Shown: in pieces, positions 8,052-16,189 of the stretch
How the letters are laid out: each line of letters opens with the position of its first letter
Position numbering within the stretch: position 1 is the first letter of the stretch
Source: Streptomyces piniterrae
GTDB taxonomy: Bacteria > Actinomycetota > Actinomycetes > Streptomycetales > Streptomycetaceae
Assembly: GCF_005048155.1 (NCBI RefSeq)
Contig: NZ_SUMB01000001.1
Span: 434,001 to 498,000 of the forward strand
Reading direction: 5' to 3'
DNA length: 64,000 nucleotides
Position numbers and translations under genes: made by a program
Notes under the pieces: model-generated
Told to the model about the DNA's origin: nothing
The model's database searches: none
What the model saw: the letters and a program-made list of their open reading frames with translations, nothing else

Positions 8052-8729
8052 TCACCCGGAGATCCGGCGCCCCCGCACGGTGATGTCCTTGAACTCGACC
8101 ACCGCGTCCTCCGTGTAGAGGCCCACCGACCCGCGCGTATACGGATTCCGGCGGTCGGTGTAGGTGACCAGCGGTTCGTCGTCGACGTGGAGGGTCATGG
8201 TGGCGCCGCGCTGCTGCACCTGGACGTGGTGCCAGGAGTGGATGTCATACGAGCCCCGGTGCGTCGCGAGGAAGCACTGCTTCTCCGGGCACGAGGGATC
8301 GACCTTGCCCAGTTCCCAGCCATGGGGCTTGAGGATCAGGTAGTAGAAGCGGGTGTGACCGGTGGCGTGCCAGACCACCCAGCCGGCCTCCCACAGGTTG
8401 GGGGTGGGCGTGCGCAGCTGCTTCGCCGTGCGCATCCGCAGCCGGTAGGTCAGATCTCCGTAAGTGGCCGTGGACAGCACCAGCGCCGCATGCGTCACGT
8501 CAGGGCGCCGGGCCGGGCGGGGCGCCAGGACGATGGTGCCGTTCCGCTCGTCGACGGTGCCGTGGCCGTTGAACACGGTCCGCCAGGGCCCGTGTTCGGT
8601 GCCCTCGGTCCACACCGTCCGCTGCGGCTCCGCGCTCGGGGACGTGCCGCAGGCGGACAGCGGCGTCGCCAGTGTCATCAGGAGCAGGACGGAATACGAC
8701 GTGACCGGCCGCCGGGCGAGACCTCTCAT
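8052..8729 (-). CDS. Secreted lipoprotein with a concanavalin/LamG-like jelly-roll domain
   Basis: The 225-aa protein has a signal peptide and lipobox LSAC near residue 27. A beta-sandwich domain of the family-16/DUF1080 kind follows, with repeated short strands and the motifs WHHVQVQQRG, MTLHVDDEPLV and GSVGLYTEDAVVEFKDI. Such domains bind or cleave polysaccharides. I cannot see an intact GH16 ExDxxE catalytic motif, so carbohydrate binding is as likely as hydrolysis. The ATG at 8729 overlaps the stop of wecB by 4 nt and has a GGAGG ribosome site. It is the last gene of the exopolysaccharide operon and would act on the outer face of the membrane. Confidence 0.78.
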   Translation of the reverse strand: MRGLARRPVTSYSVLLLMTLATPLSACGTSPSAEPQRTVWTEGTEHGPWRTVFNGHGTVDERNGTIVLAPRPARRPDVTHAALVLSTATYGDLTYRLRMRTAKQLRTPTPNLWEAGWVVWHATGHTRFYYLILKPHGWELGKVDPSCPEKQCFLATHRGSYDIHSWHHVQVQQRGATMTLHVDDEPLVTYTDRRNPYTRGSVGLYTEDAVVEFKDITVRGRRISG

Positions 8730-9919
8730 GCGGCCGTGACCTCCAGGGCGGGAGCCGGCGCCAGGGTCCGGCCGAAGTCGCGGGCCAGCCGGGCGACGAT
8801 CCGGTCGGCGGCATGGCCGTCGCCGAACGGGTTGTGGATGCCTGCCATGTGCCGGTACCGCACCGGGTCGTCCAGCAGGGAGGCCGCCGCCGTATGCACC
8901 GCGCCGGGATCGGTGCCGACGAGCTCGGCGGCGCCCGCACGGACCACCTCGGGACGTTCGGTCGTCTCCCGGAGCACCAGTACCGGCTTGTCGAAGCTCG
9001 GCGCCTCTTCCTGTACGCCGCCGGAGTCGGTGAGCACGAGTTCGCAGGCGGCCAGGGTGGCGATGAAGTCGAAGTAGTCCAGCGGCTCGGTCAGGGTGAT
9101 CCGCGGATGGCCGCCCAGGGCCGGCAGGAGCACATCGCGTACGGCGGGGCTCTTGTGGAGCGGGACCAGCACCTCGACGTCCCGGCGTTCCGCCAGTTTC
9201 AGCAGCGTGGCGGCGAGCGCCCGCATCCGGGGCCCCTGGTTCTCCCGCCGGTGCAGTGTCACCAACAGGCCCCGCCGGTCGCTGACGAAGGCCGAACGGC
9301 CCTCGCCCTGGCGGCGGGCCCACAGGAGACTGTCGATGACCGTGTTGCCCGTCACCATGACCCGCTCGGCGGGCACCGCCTCGTCGGTCAGCGCCGCGGC
9401 CGCGCGCGGCGTCGGCGCGAAGTGCCACCGTGTCATCTGGGTGACCAGCCGGCGGTTCAGCTCCTCGGGGAACGGGTCGTCGATGACGCCGCTGCGCAGC
9501 CCGGCCTCCACATGGGCCACCGGAACGTGGTCGTAGAAGGCCGCGAGGGCCCCGCACAGCGTGCTGCTCGTGTCGCCTTGCACCATCACCAGATCGGGCC
9601 GTTCCTCGCGGATCACCTCGCCCAGCCGGCCGATCAGACGGGCGGTGAGCGTGGACAGTTGCTGGCGCTCGCGCATCACCGCAAGGTCGTGGCCCATGGT
9701 GAGCCGGAGCCTTGGCAGCATCTGCGCGAGCATGTCCCGGTGCTGGCCGGTGCTGACCAGCACGGGTGAGAACAGCGGCGAGTTCTCCATGGCCCGCAGG
9801 ACCGGGGCCAGTTTGATGGCCTCGGGCCTGGTGCCGAGAACGACCGCCACGTGTACCGCGCGGCTCGACGTGTCGCCGGGCCCCGCGGCCAGCGCGTGCG
9901 AGAAGCCTATGGAAGACAT
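8726..9919 (-). CDS. wecB: UDP-N-acetylglucosamine 2-epimerase (non-hydrolysing)
   Basis: The 397-aa enzyme interconverts UDP-GlcNAc and UDP-ManNAc in the cytoplasm. Family motifs run in order: GTRPEAIKLAP, QGDTSST, HVEAGLRS, VTGNTVIDS, HRREN and the UDP-binding TDSGGVQEEAP with RETTERPE. Length is slightly above the usual 370 because of about 20 extra N-terminal residues, so a later start is possible. It lies fourth in the operon, after the processive glycosyltransferase, and its stop overlaps the lipoprotein start. Its presence implies that ManNAc, or an acid derived from it, is a building block of the polymer made here. Confidence 0.93.
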   Translation of the reverse strand: MSSIGFSHALAAGPGDTSSRAVHVAVVLGTRPEAIKLAPVLRAMENSPLFSPVLVSTGQHRDMLAQMLPRLRLTMGHDLAVMRERQQLSTLTARLIGRLGEVIREERPDLVMVQGDTSSTLCGALAAFYDHVPVAHVEAGLRSGVIDDPFPEELNRRLVTQMTRWHFAPTPRAAAALTDEAVPAERVMVTGNTVIDSLLWARRQGEGRSAFVSDRRGLLVTLHRRENQGPRMRALAATLLKLAERRDVEVLVPLHKSPAVRDVLLPALGGHPRITLTEPLDYFDFIATLAACELVLTDSGGVQEEAPSFDKPVLVLRETTERPEVVRAGAAELVGTDPGAVHTAAASLLDDPVRYRHMAGIHNPFGDGHAADRIVARLARDFGRTLAPAPALEVTAA

Positions 9920-9967
9920 GAGATCACCGCATGTGAGAGAGGCCGGAAGGGTGAGGGGTGGGGACCG

Positions 9968-11269
9968 TCATCCGACGGTCTCGGCGTCGGGCTGTGGCTG
10001 TTCGGGAAGTCGCCTGGTCTTCGTCCATGCGCTGCGGCGGAGCAGTTGCCGGCCGACCGCCAGCCAGCCGACGGGCAGCCAGTGGTAGCAGTAGAAGATG
10101 AAGAGGAACGCGTAGGCCACGCTGCGCAGGAAGCCGGTCCGCTCGTCGGCGCGGGCATACACGTAGGCGCATACGGGTGCCACGCCGAAGGAGACGAGGC
10201 ACCAGATGATCAGGGCCAGTCCGTGGTTCGCGGTCAGCGCCTGCAGTGCCGTACTCGCCCCGTCGCCCGTCACCAGCGCGATCCCACCCACGTAGAAGGC
10301 CACCACGGACAGCGTCGTCAGCAGGACCAGCAGCGGCAGGGTCAGCGTGATCAGCAGGTCGGTGGCGATGGGGACGGCCAGCTGGGCCCGCAGGATCCTG
10401 GGGATTCCGGCGGCGCACTGCAGATGGCCCTGGAACCACCGGGTGCGCTGGCGCAGGAAGGGGCGAAGCCGGGTCAGGCCCTGCTGGGACACATGGGTCC
10501 GGGGCGTGAAGCGGGTGCGCCAGCCCTGGGAGACCAGCCGTACGGCGAGGTCGAGATCCTCGGTGAGACAGCGGTTCCACGGGCTGTCGCCCAGCGTCTC
10601 CAGGGCGGAGAGCCGGGTGAACTGGCCGTTGCCGCCCAGCCCGGCGCTGCCGATCCGGCTCCTGGCGCGCTGGAAGATCTCGGTGTAGGTGACGAACTCG
10701 ATGTCCTGCAGCCGGGCCAGGAGACCCGAACCGGCGTTGTGGATCCGTACGGCGATCTGGACGGCACCGACGTCCGGCGGCCGGAACATCGGGGCCACCA
10801 CGGACAGCGCGTCGGACCGCACCCGGCCGTCGGCGTCCACGACCACCAGCACGATGTCGTCCGCGCCGTACCCGGAGAACGCCGGTGTCCTGGCCAGCAC
10901 CGTGCGGATGTGCCGGTACGCCGCGTTGAGCGCCTCGCCCTTGCCCTGGCGGGCGAGCGGCGGGACGCGCCGCAGCAGCCGGATCCGGGGATCGGTGTAG
11001 CGCTCGACGATGTCGGCGGTGGCGTCGTCCGAGCCGTCGTCGACGACAAGAGCCACCCAGTTGCGGTCCGGCAGCGCCAGCAGCCGCTCCAGGCTCGCGC
11101 CGATGACGAGTTCCTCGTCGAGACAGGGCAGTACGAAGACGAACAGCAGCCGGTCGGTGTCCGTCGCGGTGTGCTCGTCCGGCTCCGGACCGGCCTGTCC
11201 CCGGCCGAAGGCGAACATGCCCAGGGCGTAGAGCAGGAAGCAGAGCAGGACTACTGAGGCCAGAGTCAT
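9968..11269 (-). CDS. Processive family 2 glycosyltransferase (polysaccharide synthase)
   Basis: The 433-aa membrane enzyme has one N-terminal helix, a cytoplasmic GT-A domain and three to four C-terminal helices. The catalytic motifs of a processive synthase are present: VLPCLDEE, VVDDGSDDAT, VVVDADGR, TEDLDLAVRL and a QxxRW motif in RQRTRWFQG. These resemble PgaC/IcaA and hyaluronan-type synthases, which polymerise and export in one step. The ATG at 11269 overlaps the GH113-like stop by 4 nt. Longer versions of the frame would run into that gene. With WecB next to it, the donor is probably UDP-ManNAc or UDP-GlcNAc. Confidence 0.9.
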   Translation of the reverse strand: MTLASVVLLCFLLYALGMFAFGRGQAGPEPDEHTATDTDRLLFVFVLPCLDEELVIGASLERLLALPDRNWVALVVDDGSDDATADIVERYTDPRIRLLRRVPPLARQGKGEALNAAYRHIRTVLARTPAFSGYGADDIVLVVVDADGRVRSDALSVVAPMFRPPDVGAVQIAVRIHNAGSGLLARLQDIEFVTYTEIFQRARSRIGSAGLGGNGQFTRLSALETLGDSPWNRCLTEDLDLAVRLVSQGWRTRFTPRTHVSQQGLTRLRPFLRQRTRWFQGHLQCAAGIPRILRAQLAVPIATDLLITLTLPLLVLLTTLSVVAFYVGGIALVTGDGASTALQALTANHGLALIIWCLVSFGVAPVCAYVYARADERTGFLRSVAYAFLFIFYCYHWLPVGWLAVGRQLLRRSAWTKTRRLPEQPQPDAETVG

Positions 11270-12285
11270 GTGGGTGGTGCCTCTCTGTGCGTGTCCCACC
11301 ACCGGGCGACCACGCGCTCGGCTTCCTTGCCGTGGGCGGAGTAGTCGAGTGCCCTGGCCCGGCTGCCGAGGGTGGGGAGCTGTTCCCAGACCCACCAGTG
11401 CACACCGGCCCACCACGGCCGGCCGGTGAAGGCGCGCAGCAGCGCTTCGTAGCCGGCGGCCTGCTCGGCGGCGTCGGGCACCGGTGAGACGGTCCACGAG
11501 TAAGGAGCCGTCACCCCGCCGTGCACGCTGGTGTATCCCGCCTCGGTGAAGACGATGGGCTTGCGGACCCGGTCGGCGAACCGCGCCAGGCGCTCGCGGA
11601 TCGGGTGCCACGCCCGGACCAATTGCCGGACATCGCTGTTCGGGCGGTCGCTCAGCGGCCAGTAGGCATCGATCCCGATCAGGTCGACCGCATCCCAGAA
11701 GGCGACGCCTTCGTACTCGTCGTAGTTCGCCGCGTAGAGCAGCGGGCCACGGTAGACCTCGCGGACCCGGGCGGCGACGGCCAGCCAGTGGTGGCGGTCA
11801 CCGGCCGTGCCGGCGAGTTCGGTGCCGATGGCGAACGCGTCGGCACCGTAGGCCGCGATGCGTGCGTAGTGGGTGATGAAGTCCGTGTAGGCGGCGAACC
11901 AGCCTTCGGGGTCCGGGGGGCGGATGGTCGCGCGGTCGGACTCGTCATCGAGGTCGACATGCGGCTTGAGCAGCACCTTCAGGCCCTGTAGGTGGGCCAG
12001 GGAGGTCATCCGGGTGACTCCCGTGTCGGCCGCGGTCATCGAGGTCGGCCGGATGACCTGCGTGGCGGGGTTCGGCTGGTACCAGGTGGGGTTCAGCTGG
12101 ATCCAGTTGGCGCCGGTGAGCGCGATCTGCCGCAGATGCTCGGACGCGTGCGGATCGTCGTATCCACCGGCCTCGTACGTGGGCAGGGCGAAGCCGCGCT
12201 GTACGGGCGCCGTAGGGGGCTGTGGGGACCGTCGTCCGAACAGGTCACCGATGAGCCGGGGCAGGGAGGTCGGCATGCCGTTCAC
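11266..12285 (-). CDS. GH113-like glycoside hydrolase (TIM barrel)
   Basis: The 339-aa protein resembles family 113 beta-mannanase-type enzymes. The acid/base glutamate sits in FAIGTELAGT and the nucleophile glutamate in VFTEAGYTS, with the barrel strands GLKVLLKPHVDL and VDLIGIDAYWPL between them. There is no signal peptide, so it may act in the cytoplasm or leave with a partner. The gene overlaps both neighbours by 4 nt (ATGA at each end), which places it firmly in the exopolysaccharide operon. By analogy with PgaB or PslG it may trim the growing polymer. Confidence 0.85.
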   Translation of the reverse strand: MNGMPTSLPRLIGDLFGRRSPQPPTAPVQRGFALPTYEAGGYDDPHASEHLRQIALTGANWIQLNPTWYQPNPATQVIRPTSMTAADTGVTRMTSLAHLQGLKVLLKPHVDLDDESDRATIRPPDPEGWFAAYTDFITHYARIAAYGADAFAIGTELAGTAGDRHHWLAVAARVREVYRGPLLYAANYDEYEGVAFWDAVDLIGIDAYWPLSDRPNSDVRQLVRAWHPIRERLARFADRVRKPIVFTEAGYTSVHGGVTAPYSWTVSPVPDAAEQAAGYEALLRAFTGRPWWAGVHWWVWEQLPTLGSRARALDYSAHGKEAERVVARWWDTHREAPPT

Positions 12286-14114
12286 CTCATGACGTCCTGC
12301 GGGCCGACGAACCGGTAGCCGAGGTCGCGGATGCCCTGCAGGATTTCCCGCAGCTTCCCGGGGCCCAGGGGCGGGTGGTAGAAGAAGCTGGCCACACCGT
12401 CACGGACGACCAGGGTGCGCCGGGCCGCGCCCACGATGTCCTTGGGGCCGCGTGGCGGACGGCCGTTGTGCCCGGTGGCCTCGACATTGCCCAGGCTCTC
12501 CGGGATCACCGCCGTGCCGTACACGTCCCTGACCACGTACGGATAAAACTGGTCGTCACGTTGCCGCAGGTCGGGGACACCGCCGGACAGCGAGCTGGCA
12601 TAGGTCATCGTCTCGTCGTAGCGGTAGCCGAACCGCTGCCCCACCGCCTGGTAGTCGTCGGGCCCGGCCGCGTAGTGGGGGAACTCGAAGACCTGTGGCC
12701 GGGGCAGTCCCGCGGCCTTGAACTCGGCGAGGCCGCGGTCGAGACGCGCCAGGGTCCGCTCGCGCGCATGGCCGGGCACCAGGCCGTCCATGACGACGTC
12801 CTGCTTCGCGTTCTGGTGCGCGGTGACGAACTCGTAGTCGGAGCCGCTGACCCCGTCATACGGGTTGGGCTTGTGGTCGAGCTGATGGGTCACTCCGTGC
12901 ATCACCATCGTGCCGCCGTGGCCGATCATGTAGCGGAGCGCCGCGACCAGCTCCGGCCGGTCCTTGAGGGCGAACGTCGTCGGCTTGCCGCCGTTCGCCG
13001 CTCCCCGGGGGTCCGCGTAGACGGGGATGACGCCGAAACTGAACGGCACCCGGGCCTGGTGGAGGCAGGTCGCGACCGCCCGGAGCTGGCCCGGGTCGGA
13101 GTTCGGGGAGATGTCCTCCAGCCGGACCAGCGCGCGGTGGCGGTTCGGGGTGCCGGGGGCCAGCACGTCGAAGAGCAGGTCGCTGAAGGCCAGATACCGG
13201 TCGGAGGCCGTGACGTAGTCGAAGGGGTTCTCGCCGATGTACCAGAGATTCCCCGCACGGACGGCCCAGGGGGAGCCGCTGCCGTCCGGGCGCTGCCCCT
13301 CGGCCAGCACCTTCGCCTTGTGCGGGTCGTCGATCCGTATGTTCCGGATCCCGGCGTCCCCGGGTTCGGTCAGGCGGGTCAGCGTGGTGCCCCGGTACGT
13401 GACGCGGGTGACGCCGTCGAGGTTGGGGCCCGTCGTGTGGAAGGCGTAACGGGACTTCCACGCCGTGGGGTTGTGGTCCGCCAGCCGCTTCAGGTTCTGG
13501 TCGGCCCACACCACGGGGACCCGCGTGGTCAGTACGTCGTCGAGGAAGGACGACGGGATGCGGGCGGACGGCGACGACCCGAAATACAGCACCGCGGAGT
13601 ACTTCCGCATCTCATCGGGCCTGTACTGGGACACCGGCTTGACGGACCAGGTGCCGAAGTGCGAGGCGAGATGGGCCGCCTGTTGGGCGTTCAGCTGGTT
13701 CTCCCATTTCCCCCTGCCGCCGTCGTAGAGGACGAGGGCGCGCCGCCCGTGGTGCTGCACGGTGGGCGCGGCCTGTCCGCTCAGCGCTCCGGGCCCCTGG
13801 TGTCGCGGGGGCGTGGTCGGGCCGGAGAGGTCGGCGCCGGGCAGGCGGGACACGGCTTTCGCCGGCTGTGCGGGCGTGGTCGGAGCGCAGTTCGTCGGCT
13901 CGGCGGAGAGCCTGGGTGCCACCACGTTCGGCCACGACCACAGACCACCGGCCAGCACGGCGGCCAGGCCGAGGGCGATCAGGCTCTGCTGACTCCGGCG
14001 GAGTCTGCCGAACCACCGGCGGGCGCGGTGCCCACCGAAGGCGGCCATCAGGATTCCGAGGAACAGCGGATAGGCGATCAGCGCGATCGCGGCGAGGGCG
14101 ACGAGCCGGCTCAT
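12282..14114 (-). CDS. DUF2334 polysaccharide-deacetylase-like membrane protein
   Basis: The 610-aa protein begins with two transmembrane helices (MSRLVALAAIALIAYPLFLG, then SLIALGLAAVLAGG). A large extracellular part follows. A domain around residues 120-330 contains RALVLYDGG and resembles a glutamine-amidotransferase-like fold. The C-terminal NodB-like DUF2334 domain has LVRLEDISPNS (metal Asp), FGVIPVYADP and the His pair in VMHGVTHQ. It likely deacetylates or remodels the nascent polymer outside the cell. It is the first gene of the operon and faces the TetR gene across 204 nt. Confidence 0.85.
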   Translation of the reverse strand: MSRLVALAAIALIAYPLFLGILMAAFGGHRARRWFGRLRRSQQSLIALGLAAVLAGGLWSWPNVVAPRLSAEPTNCAPTTPAQPAKAVSRLPGADLSGPTTPPRHQGPGALSGQAAPTVQHHGRRALVLYDGGRGKWENQLNAQQAAHLASHFGTWSVKPVSQYRPDEMRKYSAVLYFGSSPSARIPSSFLDDVLTTRVPVVWADQNLKRLADHNPTAWKSRYAFHTTGPNLDGVTRVTYRGTTLTRLTEPGDAGIRNIRIDDPHKAKVLAEGQRPDGSGSPWAVRAGNLWYIGENPFDYVTASDRYLAFSDLLFDVLAPGTPNRHRALVRLEDISPNSDPGQLRAVATCLHQARVPFSFGVIPVYADPRGAANGGKPTTFALKDRPELVAALRYMIGHGGTMVMHGVTHQLDHKPNPYDGVSGSDYEFVTAHQNAKQDVVMDGLVPGHARERTLARLDRGLAEFKAAGLPRPQVFEFPHYAAGPDDYQAVGQRFGYRYDETMTYASSLSGGVPDLRQRDDQFYPYVVRDVYGTAVIPESLGNVEATGHNGRPPRGPKDIVGAARRTLVVRDGVASFFYHPPLGPGKLREILQGIRDLGYRFVGPQDVMR

Positions 14115-14277
14115 CGGATCGGCCCTCGGAGGGGGTGATCGGTTGGCGTCATGAGGACGCTCCGCATTGCTGACGTGCTGCTGGTGTATCTATAGCGTCT
14201 AAGTTTTGGTCGTATACATACACTTTTCTCCCATTTTCCCCTATGGTCAAGACGTGGAGTGAAGCAAAATATTTACG

Positions 14278-14291
14278 ATGTATCCGTACAT
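14278..14291. promoter_or_regulatory. Candidate operator in the divergent exopolysaccharide/TetR region
   Basis: ATGTA-TCCG-TACAT is a perfect 5-bp inverted repeat in an unusually AT-rich divergent region (14115-14318), 28 nt before the TetR start. A related CGTATACATAC element lies at 14211-14221. TetR-family proteins usually bind such palindromes between their own gene and the divergent target. Assignment to this TetR is inference. Confidence 0.35.
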
Positions 14292-14318
14292 TTCGCACGT
14301 CCGGGCTGGAGTGCAGAC

Positions 14319-15068
14319 ATGGCCAAGAGGGACAAGGACGCCGGGCAGCGCGGCAGGGCCAACGGGCGCCGCGCCGGGGACCGCGGCCACTACGGGCGGC
14401 TGAGCCGGGAACGCGTACTGGCCACCGCTCTGGAGCTGGTGGACCGCGAAGGTCTCTCGGCGCTGAGCATGCGCAGGGTGGGAGCCGAGCTCGGCGTGGA
14501 GGCCATGGCGCTGTACCGGTACGCACGCAGCAAGGACGCGCTTCTGGACGGCCTGGTCGAGGCCCTCTACCTGGAGTTGGAGGACGACCTGGCCGACACC
14601 GACGCCACCCGGGTCCCCGTCGCCGACGGGCCCGCATGGCGCGCCGAACTCCATCGGATCGCCCAGGCGACGTACCGGGTCGCCCTGGCCCACCCGCATG
14701 TGGTGCCGCTGCTGGCCACGCGCATGCTGGCGGTCCCCCTGGCCCGCCGCCCGCTGGCCGTCCTCAAGGACCACGAGCGCGTGCTGACCCTGCTGGAAGA
14801 GCAGGCCGGCCTCGACGAGAAGGGTGCTTCGGCGGCCTTCCGCGCCTTCAGCAGCTGGGTCCTCGGCTATATCTTCGTGGAACTGCGGGCCATGGTGGAC
14901 AACCCCGAAGAGCCCGACCCGGCGTTCCGGCTGGGACTGCACCGTATGCCGGCACAGGAACTCCCCAGGCTCCGCAGGACCGCTCCGTCCCTCGCCGAAC
15001 ACGGCGGTGTACGGGGGCTGGCGGCCGGCCTGGACGCTCTGCTCGACGCTGAGCTGGGCAGGCCCTAG
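14319..15068 (+). CDS. TetR-family transcriptional regulator
   Basis: In this 249-aa protein the N-terminal helix-turn-helix is clear: LSRERVLATALELVDREG, then LSMRRVGAELGVEAMALYRY. The C-terminal ligand domain is of the TetR_C_1 (tetracycline repressor-like) type with WRAELHRIAQATYRVALAHP. The ATG at 14319 is preceded by ggag at a good distance; the longer frame from 14259 lacks one. It is divergent from the five-gene exopolysaccharide operon and is the best candidate for its repressor. The ligand is unknown. Confidence 0.88.
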   Translation: MAKRDKDAGQRGRANGRRAGDRGHYGRLSRERVLATALELVDREGLSALSMRRVGAELGVEAMALYRYARSKDALLDGLVEALYLELEDDLADTDATRVPVADGPAWRAELHRIAQATYRVALAHPHVVPLLATRMLAVPLARRPLAVLKDHERVLTLLEEQAGLDEKGASAAFRAFSSWVLGYIFVELRAMVDNPEEPDPAFRLGLHRMPAQELPRLRRTAPSLAEHGGVRGLAAGLDALLDAELGRP

Positions 15069-15103
15069 GCCGCTTTCGAGCCGGCTCGCCCCCAGACGCG
15101 GCG

Positions 15104-15928
15104 TCATGGCATCGCACCAGGGCCCGGCGGTCCCTCGACCGGGCGGCCGAGCAGGGCGCGGGCCCGGCGGTACAGGCGGTAGCCCTTGGTCTGCAGGGAT
15201 TCGGGCAGCGGGGCGGCCGGTGCGCCCATGCCGAGGGTCCACTGGGTGAAGCGTTCCGGGGAGGTGTCGGCGCGCACCATCAGGCGGGCGATGCGCATCG
15301 GCTCGTCGGTGACGGAGCTGAACGCGTTGCGTACGGCGCATGCCGAGGTCCAGCCGGCTTCCCGTGCGGTGCGACGGACGGCCGCGCTGGAGTAGCCGTG
15401 CGGGTAGGCGAAGGCGTAGACCGGGTGGCTGAGCACGTCCTCCAGGCGCCGCTTGTTGTCGACGATCTCGTGCCACGCCTTCTCGGCGGACAGGGTGTCC
15501 AGCTGCGCATGGGTGACGGAGTGGCCGCCGATCTCGAAGCCCAGGGCGTCGAGGGTGGCGATCTGACGCCAGGACAGCATGGGCGCGGGGGGCAGCAGGC
15601 TGCCTTCGGGGCTGCCGCCGGGCGGATGGATGACGCCGGTGGTGATGTAGACCGTGGCGGGCACCTGGCGGTCGGTGAGGAGCGGGGTGACGCTCCAGTA
15701 GAAGTCGGCGAACCCGTCGTCGAAGGTGAGCACGGCCGAGCGGGTCGGCAGGGGCGGACCGCCCCGCATCGCGGCGACCAGCCGCCGCAGTGGCACCACG
15801 GTGAGTCCGGCGTCGGCGATCCGGTCGAGGTGCTCCGCGAAGACCCGCGGCGTGACCGTGTACGGAGCGATCCACTCGGGAGGGTCGGTGCTCACCGAGT
15901 GGTAGACGAAGACGGGCACGGCACTCAT
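15104..15928 (-). CDS. Polysaccharide deacetylase (NodB/CE4 family)
   Basis: The 274-aa enzyme has the CE4 motifs in order: VYHSVS at the start, LTFDDGFADF with the catalytic and metal Asp pair, GGHSVTHAQL with the two metal histidines, and YPHGYSSAAVRR. It has no signal peptide or membrane anchor, unusual for an enzyme that would work on extracellular glycan; cytoplasmic action on a lipid-linked glycan is possible. An aagggc ribosome site precedes the ATG. It follows a glycosyltransferase gene on the same strand after 261 nt, a gap in which I see no convincing gene. It converges on the TetR gene. Confidence 0.88.
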   Translation of the reverse strand: MSAVPVFVYHSVSTDPPEWIAPYTVTPRVFAEHLDRIADAGLTVVPLRRLVAAMRGGPPLPTRSAVLTFDDGFADFYWSVTPLLTDRQVPATVYITTGVIHPPGGSPEGSLLPPAPMLSWRQIATLDALGFEIGGHSVTHAQLDTLSAEKAWHEIVDNKRRLEDVLSHPVYAFAYPHGYSSAAVRRTAREAGWTSACAVRNAFSSVTDEPMRIARLMVRADTSPERFTQWTLGMGAPAAPLPESLQTKGYRLYRRARALLGRPVEGPPGPGAMP

Positions 15929-16189
15929 GATCGGCCCTTCGGGGAGTGCGCACCGGCCACCACCGGTTCGGGAGACGCACGGCGGAACTCCGCGGCCCCG
16001 GGGTCGGTGGCCCTGGCGCCGTCCCGGGCTCCTGGTTCGCGGCCCGGCAGGACACGGTGGACGAGGACGAGCGCCGAGCATCTGACGCGGCGTCGCAGCA
16101 CGGTCGGGTACGGAACCCCGGCGGGCTCGGCCGGGCAGGGGAGAGCGGCGTGCGAACCCGTACGATCACGCCCTTGTGAACCCATGCGA

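Noticed and set aside
15925..16185. An 86-codon minus-strand frame overlapping the deacetylase start by ATGA
   Set aside because: By hand count its first codon positions are more GC-rich than its third positions, opposite to real genes here, and the protein has no recognisable features. The overlap alone can arise by chance.
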